Source: Sediminibacterium ginsengisoli (GTDB lineage Bacteria; Bacteroidota; Bacteroidia; Chitinophagales; Chitinophagaceae). Taken from it: a stretch of 64,000 nt of DNA. The notes under the pieces are model-generated. The model was not told where the DNA came from, made no database searches, and saw only the letters and a program-made list of their open reading frames with translations. Where the stretch lies: contig NZ_FUWH01000004.1 of the NCBI RefSeq assembly GCF_900167075.1, positions 248,001-312,000 of the forward strand. The letters are read 5' to 3'. Positions 14,158 through 22,717 of the stretch are shown piece by piece; position 1 is the first letter of the stretch; each line of letters starts with the position of its first letter. The translations under genes and the position numbers were made by a program.

Positions 14158-15204
14158 TTATGGAAAAAGCGCCGATGCATTTCCAGTCGCATTACCTGTG
14201 AACGGGGCTCCTGAACCAAAGTTTTGAATCGTTACATATGCGGTAACCGACAAAGTGATAAGCGTATTTTGCTGCGTTATTGATACGCTATTGCCCGTTT
14301 CAGTATGAAACATGCCGACTTGTCCTTCAAATGAAGTATTATGACTTTTTACCCCAGTAATCTTTGCAACTGATCCCGCCGGGTGACTGCCTTTGATTAC
14401 ATCTGTCGACCAGACCGTCCATGCAATCGATCCTGTTTGTTTTTTTACGGGCCAAACTTTTGTTGTCTCCAAACTTGCATCAGTTACATCAATGTCTCCA
14501 CCGCCAACGCCATCAATAAGTTCGTCATATTTTTCCCCTTCGCAGCCCAAGGGTTCAACATCAGTCAGTTCACAACTAAAAACATCAGGAGTGGTAGTTT
14601 CAAAACATTCATAATGTGCGATGTACCAACATGTTTGAGTGTTTGTACGAACTGTAACGGAATTCCCTGAATGACTATCAGTACTCTTAACAAAAGCCCT
14701 GCCATTTTCATATTTTATTGTTTGAATCCTGCTGCCATCCCAATTATCCTTAGTCAAAAATCCAGAGAATTTTGGGGATGAATAGTCAAGAAACGCCTTA
14801 CTTGGAAATTTCGTCACTACTTCAATGTGTGGTGTATTCGCCTGATCGATATAAATTACCAGTTTACTTTGTTTTTCAAGTGTCATCCTGGAATTATCGC
14901 CGAAGTTAGTTTCAAACGAATATGGTTTCTCATATTTGAGCGGCACAATTACAAATGACCCGGTTTTGTTAGTGGCTGTATAAGCTTTATCCCAGACAGG
15001 TGCCTTTCTATATTTTTGAACTGCGGCGGAACTGATGAGAGACTCAAAAATAGTTTTCGCTTGTGTAATAGAAGGTGAGGTTGATTCGATATTATTTAAG
15101 GACGTCTCCGTTACCTCCTCTTGATGATTAACATCAATGGATTTTTTACATGACCAATATATTAGCGATAATATCACTAACATAATAGGAAAAAACTTTT
15201 TCAT
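14158..15204 (-). CDS. Lipoprotein, unknown function
   Basis: 348 aa. The N-terminus MKKFFPIMLVILSLIYWSCKKS is a lipoprotein signal with the Cys-Lys-Lys that often follows the lipobox in Bacteroidota. The middle (SFVIVPLKYEKPYSFETNFG, SKLVIYIDQANTPHIEVVT) is beta-rich, a cysteine cluster lies at CWYIAHYECFE...FSCELTDVEPLGCEGE, and the C-terminal part is Thr/Gly-rich. No known domain recognised. It is first gene of a two-gene operon with 13387-14148; the upstream sequence can fold a small GTAGT/ACTAC hairpin. Confidence 0.75.
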   Translation of the reverse strand: MKKFFPIMLVILSLIYWSCKKSIDVNHQEEVTETSLNNIESTSPSITQAKTIFESLISSAAVQKYRKAPVWDKAYTATNKTGSFVIVPLKYEKPYSFETNFGDNSRMTLEKQSKLVIYIDQANTPHIEVVTKFPSKAFLDYSSPKFSGFLTKDNWDGSRIQTIKYENGRAFVKSTDSHSGNSVTVRTNTQTCWYIAHYECFETTTPDVFSCELTDVEPLGCEGEKYDELIDGVGGGDIDVTDASLETTKVWPVKKQTGSIAWTVWSTDVIKGSHPAGSVAKITGVKSHNTSFEGQVGMFHTETGNSVSITQQNTLITLSVTAYVTIQNFGSGAPFTGNATGNASALFP

Positions 15205-15878
15205 AATGTAGTTTTGATTACTACAATATATTAAAAAATATTTAAATGTTCATATAAATAAAGCACCACGAAGCAAGTGAGGTATTATGGAACATATTAA
15301 ATGTACACTGGGCAATGAAATTATTGCTTGCTATCACATAATATATATTTTATATTTAGAATACATGAACGTCTTAATACAATCGTAATAGCCAATGCAT
15401 CCTATAAAAACACTTCTCCTTGTGGCAGTATGGAGCTTTAGCACTATATCAGCACATGCAGGCCGTACAGATACAGTATTTTAAATAAACCAAATATTCA
15501 GCTACAGGCGACCGGCAAGACTATCTATTTCTCCTCCTTCAAACGAAGCCCTTCCCTCAATATTGCAATTGGAAAAAATTCGCAATTGCGCTATTTGTAA
15601 TGCCTTTCAAATTAACATTAAAGGCCCACCAATCTTGCATGAATGAAGGGACAACATAGTATGAAATAACATTTCACTGAAATCTAATGCATACTTAAAA
15701 AATTGAACAGTCAAAATAGGCTTTCGAAACATGAGCCTCCCGAAAGGAGACACTTTCATTAAACATTACTCCTCCGAAATACGCTTCACTCCCGCTCATC
15801 ATTACTCCTAACCGATTGTACGGCTTAAATAAAAAAGGGCTGTAACATTTCCGGATTTCGGCGTATTTTATAGTACTT
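15205..15878. other. Gene-poor AT-rich interval with a broken secreted-protein remnant
   Basis: 674 bases without an intact gene. The only protein-like signal is the frameshifted remnant at 15395-15600. A minus-strand frame at 15695-15958 overlaps the esterase gene and looks non-coding. The rest is low-complexity AT-rich DNA. Confidence 0.5.
15395..15600 (+). pseudogene. Remnant of a secreted protein gene (signal peptide plus frameshift)
   Basis: ATG at 15395 encodes MHPIKTLLLVAVWSFSTISA, a clean signal peptide, followed by HAGRTDTVF and a stop at 15484. The neighbouring frame continues in protein-like sequence from 15481 (LNKPNIQLQATGKTIYFSSF, then KRSPSLNIAIGKNSQLRYL) to TAA at 15600. A single frameshift would join the two, so this is probably a decayed short secreted protein or the 5' end of a larger deleted gene. 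Confidence 0.4.
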
Positions 15879-17339
15879 ATGAAAAAACTATTATTCGCAG
15901 CATTCTTAATCGCTGTTTCTGTGTCTTGCTTCGCACAGGTAAAATTCAAGGTACACATCGATACAAGTATTCACAAGACTTTCACGGGCCGCTTGTATGT
16001 TTATACAACTACAGATACTGCCCGCGGTGTGCCCGATCAGGTTAATTACAAACAACCTTTGTTCGCTACACAGGTAGCAAATTGGCAAGCCCTGCAAACA
16101 ATTGTATTGGATGATAATGCGGAAGCATATTCAGTAAAGCCTTCGCAAATGAAACCCGGCTATTACAAAGCCGCTGCGGTGATCGATGCAGATATTGATA
16201 CACGAGGTACATTTAATCCGGGCAATGCCTACTCTCGAAAAGATATCTTGTTTTATGTTAATGAAAAAGGCGAAACGAATGTCCATATTAACATCAATTC
16301 ATTGATCGGACAACCGCGTTTCAAAGAATCAGACACACTGAAATTAATAAATCTTAAAAGCGATCTGTTGTCTTCTTTCCATAACAAAGATGTGTTCCTG
16401 CAAGCCTCTGTTGTATTACCGAAAGAATATCTTTCAAACCCCGAAACAAGATTCCCCGTTGTATATGTTATTCCGGGATGGGGTGGTTCGCATTTAGATG
16501 TAATGGGTCCGAATCCGCGTAAGCGTTATGGGTTCGATAAAGGTGCGCCAAAAATATTCGTATATCTGAATTCCGAAACACAAACACGCTGGGGATTGCA
16601 TTCGTTTGTAGACTCGCGGGTAAATGGCCCGTGGGGAAAAGCACTGGTGGAAGAACTGCTCCCTTACATCAGAAAAAACTTCCGTGGTACAGAAAGTCCG
16701 GAGAAAACCTTTGTTATCGGGCAAAGTTCAGGTGGTTACCCTTCTCTCTGGTTATTTACAGCTTATCCAAAAGCGTTCGGCGGTGGTTGGGCCGTATCTC
16801 CTGATCCGGTAGACTTTTCAAGTTTTATCGGAACAAATATCTATGCAAAGAATGCAAATATATATACCGATGAACAGGGAAGCGAACGCGGATTCTTTCT
16901 CACAAACGGAAGATTTGAATCGACGATCCGCGAATGGGTTAAGCAGGAAATGTTTGAAGTAGACGGCGGTCAGAACCAGGCTTTCGAAGCAGAGTTCGGA
17001 AAACTCGATGCCAGAACAGGGAAGCCTAAATTACTTTTCAACAGACAAACAGGTACAGTAGACCCTAAGGTAGTTGAGGAATGGAAAATGTACGACATGG
17101 GTCTTTGGATCGAAAAGAACTGGAAGAAATATAAAAAAGAGCTTAGTGGAAAGATCCATGTATTCGCCGGGGCCGATGATAATTTTTATTTAAACAAATC
17201 CGTGGAGGCTTTCAAGCTAAAAGCCCAAAAGGCCGGTGCAGATGCAGTAATAGAAATTATTCCAGGTGCCAACCATTTCAATGTATGGACATCACCCGGC
17301 TTCATAGAAAGAATGCATAAAGAAATGGATGGAAAGTAA
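15879..17339 (+). CDS. Secreted alpha/beta-hydrolase esterase (esterase D / PF00756-like)
   Basis: 486 aa with signal peptide MKKLLFAAFLIAVSVSCFAQ. After a ~150-residue beta-rich N-terminal region comes a hydrolase core: FPVVYVIPGWGGSH (oxyanion region), nucleophile elbow FVIGQSSGGYPS with Ser in G-x-S-x-G, then acidic residue candidates in FAGADDNFY and catalytic His in PGANHFNVW. This is the architecture of the putative esterase family that includes feruloyl and enterochelin esterases. Substrate is unknown; no polysaccharide-utilisation genes are adjacent. Single gene with its own terminator. Confidence 0.8.
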   Translation: MKKLLFAAFLIAVSVSCFAQVKFKVHIDTSIHKTFTGRLYVYTTTDTARGVPDQVNYKQPLFATQVANWQALQTIVLDDNAEAYSVKPSQMKPGYYKAAAVIDADIDTRGTFNPGNAYSRKDILFYVNEKGETNVHININSLIGQPRFKESDTLKLINLKSDLLSSFHNKDVFLQASVVLPKEYLSNPETRFPVVYVIPGWGGSHLDVMGPNPRKRYGFDKGAPKIFVYLNSETQTRWGLHSFVDSRVNGPWGKALVEELLPYIRKNFRGTESPEKTFVIGQSSGGYPSLWLFTAYPKAFGGGWAVSPDPVDFSSFIGTNIYAKNANIYTDEQGSERGFFLTNGRFESTIREWVKQEMFEVDGGQNQAFEAEFGKLDARTGKPKLLFNRQTGTVDPKVVEEWKMYDMGLWIEKNWKKYKKELSGKIHVFAGADDNFYLNKSVEAFKLKAQKAGADAVIEIIPGANHFNVWTSPGFIERMHKEMDGK

Positions 17340-17346
17340 AGTAAAT

Positions 17347-17372
17347 AAAACGAGATCCGGGCATCTCGTTTT
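17347..17372 (+). terminator. Intrinsic terminator of the esterase gene
   Basis: AAAACGAGAT / ATCTCGTTTT, a 10-bp stem with a 6-base loop CCGGGC and a following T-run, 8 bases after the stop codon. Confidence 0.85.
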
Positions 17373-17654
17373 TTATTTACACAAACCGATTTCACCTACC
17401 ACCGGAATCCGATCCTGACATTGATTAATTACGATTGAGATAGAACAACTGCCATTTTGTGTAAGATCTGTATAAAACTGAATAGAGCTTGCAAATGTGC
17501 CCCTGTTTTCATATTTTACTGCTGTAACCCCTCGCCTTTGGTTTTGTATCCCCAGCAATTGAACTCAAAGATGTAACCCAAGAACATCGATGAACCGTGG
17601 TTCAAAAAAGATGAATGTATCTGAACGATATTTTTTCATTCTAAATACCAAACC
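17373..17654. other. Intergenic region, no supported gene
   Basis: A 61-codon minus-strand frame (17373-17558, ending NQCQDRIPVVGEIGLCK) has a slightly protein-like tail and might be the relic of a secreted protein's C-terminus, but it has no signal peptide, partner or family resemblance. I see nothing else here apart from an AT-rich upstream region for the next gene. Confidence 0.3.
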
Positions 17655-18035
17655 ATGAAACACACAACAAAACCTTTCGGCAGCATTTTCGTATTTGTTG
17701 TTCTGATGGCAACATGCCTTGCTGGAGCATCAAAAATTTCAGGCAGTTCGCACCGGGCATTTGACGGATATTACCGCGATATCAAAACCGGGCAGACTTT
17801 CGACAACTGGTATTGCGGCCAGTTTATTTATATCTACCTGCGCAATGCCGACGACGAGATCACGATCGGAAAATCTGTCTGGGCAGACCTTTCATTAACA
17901 ACGCCTTTCCCGAATGGTATCATTACTTCTTACTATGGAAGCACTTACGGTCAATCGTTCTATGTATTGAACGGTGTTATCTATGATTATGCTACGCCGA
18001 TGAATTGCTGGGATCCGCTTACAGATGGTAAATAA
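17655..18035 (+). CDS. Small secreted hypothetical protein
   Basis: 126 aa with an N-terminal signal sequence (TTKPFGSIFVFVVLMATCLAGA). The mature part of about 100 residues has three Trp/Cys-containing patches (NWYCGQFIYIYL, SVWADLSLTTPF, MNCWDPLTDGK), so one disulphide is possible in the periplasm. I do not recognise it. Single gene followed by a strong terminator. Confidence 0.7.
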   Translation: MKHTTKPFGSIFVFVVLMATCLAGASKISGSSHRAFDGYYRDIKTGQTFDNWYCGQFIYIYLRNADDEITIGKSVWADLSLTTPFPNGIITSYYGSTYGQSFYVLNGVIYDYATPMNCWDPLTDGK

Positions 18036-18041
18036 AAAAGC

Positions 18042-18069
18042 GAAGCCGCTGCCTGTGAGTAGCGGCTTC
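18042..18069. terminator. Terminator hairpin after the small secreted protein gene
   Basis: GAAGCCGCT / AGCGGCTTC, 9-bp GC-rich stem with a 10-base loop, 6 bases after the stop. It is preceded by an A-run (AAAAAAG), so it could also terminate minus-strand transcription. Confidence 0.7.
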
Positions 18070-18111
18070 ACTTCGAAATCAACTATGGTGCTCTTTTATT
18101 AAAATTCTTAT

Positions 18112-18282
18112 TCATTTTAAATACGGGACTGACGGAATATCGCGAACCAGTGTTCGCGTTGCTTCCAGGAATCTGCTGCGACCGGCAACAGAGGCCGGGC
18201 AGCCTTCGCACGAGTCAGTTTCGGTTATTAATTGTGCGTCTTGCATACAACAAAATACAAAATCAGGTGATAAATTAACCAT
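18112..18282 (-). CDS. Possible 56-aa Cys-containing small protein
   Basis: Found by reading the gap: ATG at 18282 overlaps the last codons and stop of the minus-strand gene at 18275, so translation could be coupled. The peptide reads MVNLSPDFVFCCMQDAQLIT, then ETDSCEGCPASVAGRSRFLE and ATRTLVRDIPSVPYLK. It contains CC and CxxC pairs and looks protein-like rather than random. No family recognised and no ribosome site to judge by. It may also be a readthrough relic. Confidence 0.35.
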   Translation of the reverse strand: MVNLSPDFVFCCMQDAQLITETDSCEGCPASVAGRSRFLEATRTLVRDIPSVPYLK

Positions 18283-18931
18283 TCTGTTTCTTACGCTTCA
18301 GTATCTCTATCTCTTTCTTCATCTCGATGATATACAGCGTTAGTTCTTCAATCTTGCGAAGCAAAACTGCCTGGTTATCACCGAGGTTCAGGCCATCATT
18401 TATTACTTCTTTTTCGGCGGGCACATCGGGCAGGTGACCATTATCTTTTATGAATTGCTCTACTTCCTGTAATGGCCGTAACCTGTAGTTCTTGTGAAAT
18501 ACATAATCACTCCATGCGGTTTGCGTTACGATTACTTTACGAACCCGCAGGTTTCCGTTAACTGAAAGCTTCTCCGTCGGAAATAAAGTACCTATCCCAA
18601 CATTCCCATCTGAATCAATATGCAATCTTTCAAGCCCAGTCGTAAATAAACCCAGTCTTGTAAACTGGGCAGAGCGATAACCTCCCAGTACTACCTGAGC
18701 TCCATCGTCCGAATAAGCCAGCATATCCCAGCTTCCCGCATTGATCACATTGGCAAAACCGCTTATCTTGGTGCCGGATGTATTAACACGTATGCCATTT
18801 CCATATACCTCCAGCGGAGCAGCCGGGCTACTGGTACCGATACCTACATTTCCTGTGGATGGAAATGTGTTCTGGGCATTCGATTTAAAAGACAAGAGAT
18901 AACAAAACAGCACAACAACATAATTTTTCAT
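18275..18931 (-). CDS. Secreted protein with NVGIGT repeats and coiled-coil C-terminus
   Basis: 218 aa from the start MKNYVVVLFCYLLSFKSNAQ, a signal peptide; the frame opens 15 codons earlier, but those residues are not signal-like. Two GNVGIGT-(S/L)-x-P motifs (about residues 28 and 108) are typical of Bacteroidota cell-surface proteins resembling phage tail-fibre and endosialidase-chaperone regions. The tail has NGHLPDVPAEKEV and a heptad-rich KIEELTLYIIEMKKEIEILKRKK. Such proteins form trimeric surface fibres in the related phage proteins; the role here is not known. Confidence 0.8.
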   Translation of the reverse strand: MKNYVVVLFCYLLSFKSNAQNTFPSTGNVGIGTSSPAAPLEVYGNGIRVNTSGTKISGFANVINAGSWDMLAYSDDGAQVVLGGYRSAQFTRLGLFTTGLERLHIDSDGNVGIGTLFPTEKLSVNGNLRVRKVIVTQTAWSDYVFHKNYRLRPLQEVEQFIKDNGHLPDVPAEKEVINDGLNLGDNQAVLLRKIEELTLYIIEMKKEIEILKRKKQNG

Positions 18932-19110
18932 AATAGTCAGTTTGATGATCAGAATTAAAATGTAGCGGCTGTTCACAACTACTACAGCTGCTAAAATCTA
19001 ATTTATAGGTTTTATGCTAATTATATATGAGACACAATGATTATATTAAAATTCCTAATAACTACCTTCCGCCGAATTTTCATGTCAGGAAATAATCTTA
19101 TCTTGATTAT

Positions 19111-19332
19111 ATGAAACACAGTTTCGGGCAAATATTTAAATGGCAGGGATGGGTTGTTGTTGTATATGTTATTGCAGCAATAATATCCAGGGAAGTCTAC
19201 GATAAATTCTTCCCGGGAGAAAATATATTTTCGATACCCAGGCTCATTGCTACTTTTATCCCGGCACTTATTGCCGGTGTAATTTTCAGCCGCTGGTTTA
19301 AAAAGAAGGCCGGAGTTGAGGAAGAAGGATAG
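19111..19332 (+). CDS. Small two-TM membrane protein
   Basis: 73 aa with two hydrophobic helices (WVVVVYVIAAIIS at about residues 14-26 and LIATFIPALIAGVIFSRWF at about 45-63), a charged Lys tail and acidic end. It appears genuine by its length, start and membrane pattern, but no family is recognised. It stands alone, directly before the MITE-like unit at 19368. Confidence 0.6.
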   Translation: MKHSFGQIFKWQGWVVVVYVIAAIISREVYDKFFPGENIFSIPRLIATFIPALIAGVIFSRWFKKKAGVEEEG

Positions 19333-19367
19333 GGAATATTATTATTGAAGGATCGTTATTCGTCTTC

Positions 19368-19840
19368 GCCGTTGTTGGTCGCCTCACCACAGTGTAAGAT
19401 ATTTGGATTCTCTACGCCATTTCAAGTTCATTGCTTCCGGTAGCTCAGGCTGCTGACCTCGTCTTTCTTCTCCCGCTGATGTCTCCCACAGGGGACTCAG
19501 CGCAGCACGCACTTACCATTCTTAAAGATGCTTATCAACTCCAACTTTCCAGGCAGGTGCTGCATTTGTCGCTCAGGCCGCTGGGCCTCGCCTTTGCGCC
19601 AGCGCTGCTTTGGTCTCTATCAAATTGTGCTACGCATCATTTTGATTGCCTGCGCTTCGCTGGGCACCGAACCCAAAGAGGCGCCTCTGCAAAGACTGGT
19701 AAGATCTTTTGGTTAATGGTTAACTATACCGATTTTACAACCGTATTCCATGTCTTCCTGAAGGAAGCATCACTTGCTATTTCTAAAGTTGGTAAATTTA
19801 TAAATTCTCTCGAACACCGTGTCAGGCCACCAACAACAGC
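19368..19840. mobile_element. MITE-like non-autonomous element with ~30-bp terminal inverted repeats
   Basis: The left end (19368-19397, GCCGTTGTTGGTCGCCTCAC...) and the reverse complement of the right end (19811-19840, GCTGTTGTTGGTGGCCTGAC...) match at about 24 of 30 positions. The 473-bp interior has no credible gene; the 145-codon frame at 19431-19865 has random-looking composition and crosses the right end. Inside there is an imperfect hairpin (CGCTGA...TCAGCG, about 19474-19502). Compact size, terminal inverted repeats and no transposase are the marks of a MITE. A clear target duplication is not visible. Confidence 0.55.
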
Positions 19841-19841
19841 A

Positions 19842-20207
19842 CTAATATTGTCCCGTAGAAAGTAATACAAGCGTACATGCTTCCACGGGTTCAATACCGT
19901 TGGCTTTGGCAAGCGCAGCCAATTCGTCATTTTCAGTACCGGGATTAAAGATGATCCGTTCAGGATGCAAGCCGATAATATAATCGTAGTAAGGCTTTTG
20001 TCGTTGCGGGTTAAGATAAAGCGTAACCGTGTCAGCATCTTCCACGGCCGGATGTTCGGTAATAATAGGTGTATCACCAACCTGACCAGCTCTGTTACCA
20101 ATAGCAATAACCGGATGCTGGTACGCCCGTAATTTGTTCACTGCCAGATAGCTGTAACGTTCCGGATTTTCAGATGCGCCGAGTACTATGGTCTTTTTTG
20201 CTTTCAC
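19842..20207 (-). CDS. CoA-binding (YccU-like) domain protein
   Basis: 121 aa, the full length of the small CoA_binding_2 family: TIVLGASENPERYSYLAVNKL (Rossmann-type nucleotide loop), VIAIGNRAGQVGDTPII, then VTLYLNPQRQKPYYDYII and RIIFNPGTENDELAALAKANGIEPVEACTLVLL with the conserved NPGTEN-like motif. Cytoplasmic, likely binds CoA or a related nucleotide; precise role unknown. It ends at the right edge of the MITE-like unit. Confidence 0.85.
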   Translation of the reverse strand: MKAKKTIVLGASENPERYSYLAVNKLRAYQHPVIAIGNRAGQVGDTPIITEHPAVEDADTVTLYLNPQRQKPYYDYIIGLHPERIIFNPGTENDELAALAKANGIEPVEACTLVLLSTGQY

Positions 20208-20257
20208 ATCTTAAAGATACGCAGATTTAAAAGACCGGCAGTGCCGGTCTTTTAAAT

Positions 20258-21202
20258 TTAACGCTTTCTGATAATATCATCGAGTGCCTTATCTATATTG
20301 CCGTATCTAAATACAAACCCGGCATCACACAATCTAGCAGGAATTACCCAGCGGCTTTTAAGCATAAGCTCCGGCTCAGTTCCGATAATGCGTGCTCCCA
20401 GATGTACCATCCATCTATACATAGGAAATCCTATACGGACCTTACAAATCTTGCGAAGCGTTTGCATAAAAACTTCGTTACGCACAGGCATTGGTGCGCT
20501 GGCATTCAATATACCCTCCAGCCTGGAATGATCACGTATAAAATCAATAAGGCGGCAAAGATCAGTCATATGTATCCAGCTAAACATTTGTTTGCCACTA
20601 CCCTGCTTCCCTCCAAGACCTGCTTTTACAAGATTTGTATATGGTACCATGACCCCGCCGTTTCCTAGTACGATCGCCATGCGAAGACAGACCTTACGTG
20701 TTACAGGTGTATCTGCTGCAAAAAATGCCTTCTCCCATTCTTTACATACCTGCACACTGAAATCATTTTGCAGCAGTTCGCTTTGTTCATCCTGTGCAGC
20801 ATCTATTGCATGACGATAAATAGTAGCCGACGCTGCATTGATCCATAACTGAGGAGGTTTGTTCAGTAAGGAAATAGCCCGTCCAAGCACTTGTGTGCTT
20901 CTGATCCGGCTATCCAGTATCGCCTTTTTATTTTTTTCAGTGTACCTGCAGTTAACGCTCTTCCCGGAAAGATTGATCAGCATTTCTGCATCTTCCAGTT
21001 CTTCAGACCATTTATCAATATCCGCTCCGTTCCAATGTACAATACGTATTGATCCGTTCATTTTATTAAGACAGTTATAGGAATTGTTTTGTCCGTTTAC
21101 TTCTCTGCTCAATACGACCACTTCATATTCGGGCGTGTACCATAATGCAAGTTGCTGACCAATAAATCCTGTTCCGCCTGCTATTACGATCTTCTTTTTC
21201 AT
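20258..21202 (-). CDS. TIGR01777-family NAD(P)-dependent epimerase (YfcH-like)
   Basis: 314 aa. Rossmann motif VIAGGTGFIGQQLA at the N-terminus, VHWNGADIDKW, LINLSGKSVNCRYTEKNKKAILDSRI (the TIGR01777 signature region), and a C-terminal DUF1731-type segment (LMLKSRWVIPARLCDAGFVFRY...LDDIIRKR). Members are extended short-chain dehydrogenase/reductases of unclear substrate. It is last of a minus-strand series with two small membrane proteins and a GbsR-type regulator; the gap to the gene before it is 6 bases. Confidence 0.88.
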   Translation of the reverse strand: MKKKIVIAGGTGFIGQQLALWYTPEYEVVVLSREVNGQNNSYNCLNKMNGSIRIVHWNGADIDKWSEELEDAEMLINLSGKSVNCRYTEKNKKAILDSRIRSTQVLGRAISLLNKPPQLWINAASATIYRHAIDAAQDEQSELLQNDFSVQVCKEWEKAFFAADTPVTRKVCLRMAIVLGNGGVMVPYTNLVKAGLGGKQGSGKQMFSWIHMTDLCRLIDFIRDHSRLEGILNASAPMPVRNEVFMQTLRKICKVRIGFPMYRWMVHLGARIIGTEPELMLKSRWVIPARLCDAGFVFRYGNIDKALDDIIRKR

Positions 21203-21208
21203 AAATAT

Positions 21209-21589
21209 TTATTTTAACTGATCCATGGGCCGCGCCATCATTACAAACGTTTCACGATGACAAATGAAAAGATAAAACAAAGCCATACCCGGAGAAAAGA
21301 ACAATATGAAATACAGGTAAGGCAACATTAATGTCTTGGGTATGACCAATGCAACCATAAAGAAAACCACCACCCACACCAGCAATCCATAATACCATTT
21401 CCTGTACTTATTACTGCTGAACCAGCCCATGCCGATATGCACAAGGCTGCTCAGTACCTGCCATCCGCCAACAATAAAATATCCTGTTATTCCATTTCTT
21501 ATACTGATAAAACCGAGCAGAACAAAAGCAGCGATCAGTATGATCTGACCCATTACATCCAGCTGTTTTATCAAACGGATCTTTTTCAT
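21209..21589 (-). CDS. Four-TM membrane protein in the GbsR cluster
   Basis: 126 aa with four hydrophobic helices (ILIAAFVLLGFISI, YFIVGGWQVLSSLVHIGMGWF, YYGLLVWVVVFFMVALVIP, LPYLYFILFFSPGMALFYLFIC). No domain recognised beyond a general integral-membrane pattern. It lies 6 bases from the epimerase gene and 39 bases from the preceding membrane gene, all on the minus strand, so it is co-transcribed with them. Confidence 0.75.
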   Translation of the reverse strand: MKKIRLIKQLDVMGQIILIAAFVLLGFISIRNGITGYFIVGGWQVLSSLVHIGMGWFSSNKYRKWYYGLLVWVVVFFMVALVIPKTLMLPYLYFILFFSPGMALFYLFICHRETFVMMARPMDQLK

Positions 21590-21628
21590 ATAAAAGTTTT
21601 TAATCGTTTACAATAGCGCATTGCCGGA

Positions 21629-22009
21629 TCAGTGCGCCAGGGTTCTCAGCTGGTGGGTATTCTCTTCCTGCGCTCTTTTTCTCAGTTTGAAAAAGATGAA
21701 AAGATTAAAGAAATGCATGCCGCCCAGCAGTAAAGTAATAAAGCCTACTTTACGGCTCAGCACTTCCAGTAATAACCGGGCGCTGCTGATCTGATCTGTT
21801 TCCGTAAGGATATAAACAGCATAACCGATGTTCACGAGATAGAAGCCGACCAGCAGCAGATTATTGACACTATCCGCCAGCTCGCGGTTGCCATGGAAGA
21901 TATCGACCAGAAAGATTTTTCCGTTCCGGAACAGGGTTCGGGCCACCCAGATTGTAAGTACAATACTGATGAACAGGTACGCAACATAGGTAATGATAAT
22001 GTAGTTCAT
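21629..22009 (-). CDS. Three/four-TM membrane protein in the GbsR cluster
   Basis: 126 aa, hydrophobic helices at YIIITYVAYLFISIVLTIWVARTLF, LLLVGFYLVNIGYAVYIL and VGFITLLLGGMHFFNLFIFFKL, ending in a basic, Gln-rich tail. The family occurs in Bacteroidota beside GbsR-type regulators; biochemical role unknown. It is second in the regulator/membrane/membrane/epimerase operon read on the minus strand. Confidence 0.75.
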   Translation of the reverse strand: MNYIIITYVAYLFISIVLTIWVARTLFRNGKIFLVDIFHGNRELADSVNNLLLVGFYLVNIGYAVYILTETDQISSARLLLEVLSRKVGFITLLLGGMHFFNLFIFFKLRKRAQEENTHQLRTLAH

Positions 22010-22108
22010 AAGATTCGTTTTTGGTGTTATTAATATTTATAGAATTTTCAATAATTATTGAAATATAAAACCCTTAAAAAGCCTCATTGTTGAAATGAGG
22101 CGCTGCTC

Positions 22109-22612
22109 TTATTTGAACATCTTCATAAAACTTCCCCAGAACCAGTTCTCTTCGGCTTTGATCACAACAGTTAATGTTTTTTCTGCGTGACCGGCAAATT
22201 TGCGGATATCGTTCACCGTATCCGTAAATGCTTTTACATCTTTATCCCGCTTATCGCCTTCCACTTCGCTCAGCCTGTTCAGCACTTCCACCATCGGATC
22301 CAGTTCCCGCTTCTTCCGCTGATACATGATCTTCGTTGCCACACGCCAGATGTCTTTATCTGCCGAAAAAAATTCTTTCCGCTCCCCGGGTACAATATGT
22401 TTGGTCACCAGGCCCCAGTCCATCAGTTCCCGGATATTCATGTTCACATTTCCACGGCTCACCTGTAATTCTTCCATCAGTTCATCCGTACTCATCGCTT
22501 CATTCGCCACAAGCAGCACCGCATGCAATTGTGCCATGGTACGGTTGATTCCCCACTGGCTTCCCAGTACACCCCAGCTCTGGATAAATTCACTTTTGGC
22601 TTCTGTCAGCTT
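22109..22612 (-). CDS. GbsR/MarR-type transcriptional regulator
   Basis: 167 aa from MKLTEAKSEFIQSWGVLGSQWGINRTMAQLHAVLL. A winged-helix core follows: MSTDELMEELQVSRGNVNMNIRELMDWGLV and the wing VPGERKEFFSADKDIW, the GbsR pattern. An ATG 12 codons upstream is in frame, but the conserved N-terminus begins at MKLTEAK. It is the first gene of a minus-strand operon with two small membrane proteins and the TIGR01777 epimerase, which it may regulate. The effector is not evident from sequence. Confidence 0.88.
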   Translation of the reverse strand, partial: KLTEAKSEFIQSWGVLGSQWGINRTMAQLHAVLLVANEAMSTDELMEELQVSRGNVNMNIRELMDWGLVTKHIVPGERKEFFSADKDIWRVATKIMYQRKKRELDPMVEVLNRLSEVEGDKRDKDVKAFTDTVNDIRKFAGHAEKTLTVVIKAEENWFWGSFMKMFK

Positions 22613-22717
22613 CATGACACAAAGATAATAATGTTTCCGAACTTTCAAAAATAATTGAAAATATAAGCTGATCTATTCTTCATTTGTATGCTTTGCCGGA
22701 TTACTTACCTTTCGGAC

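Noticed and set aside
15695..15958. 87-codon minus-strand frame
   Set aside because: Overlaps the signal peptide of the esterase, has no start context and no family resemblance.
19431..19865. 145-codon plus-strand frame
   Set aside because: Random-looking composition within the MITE-like unit; it crosses the right inverted repeat.
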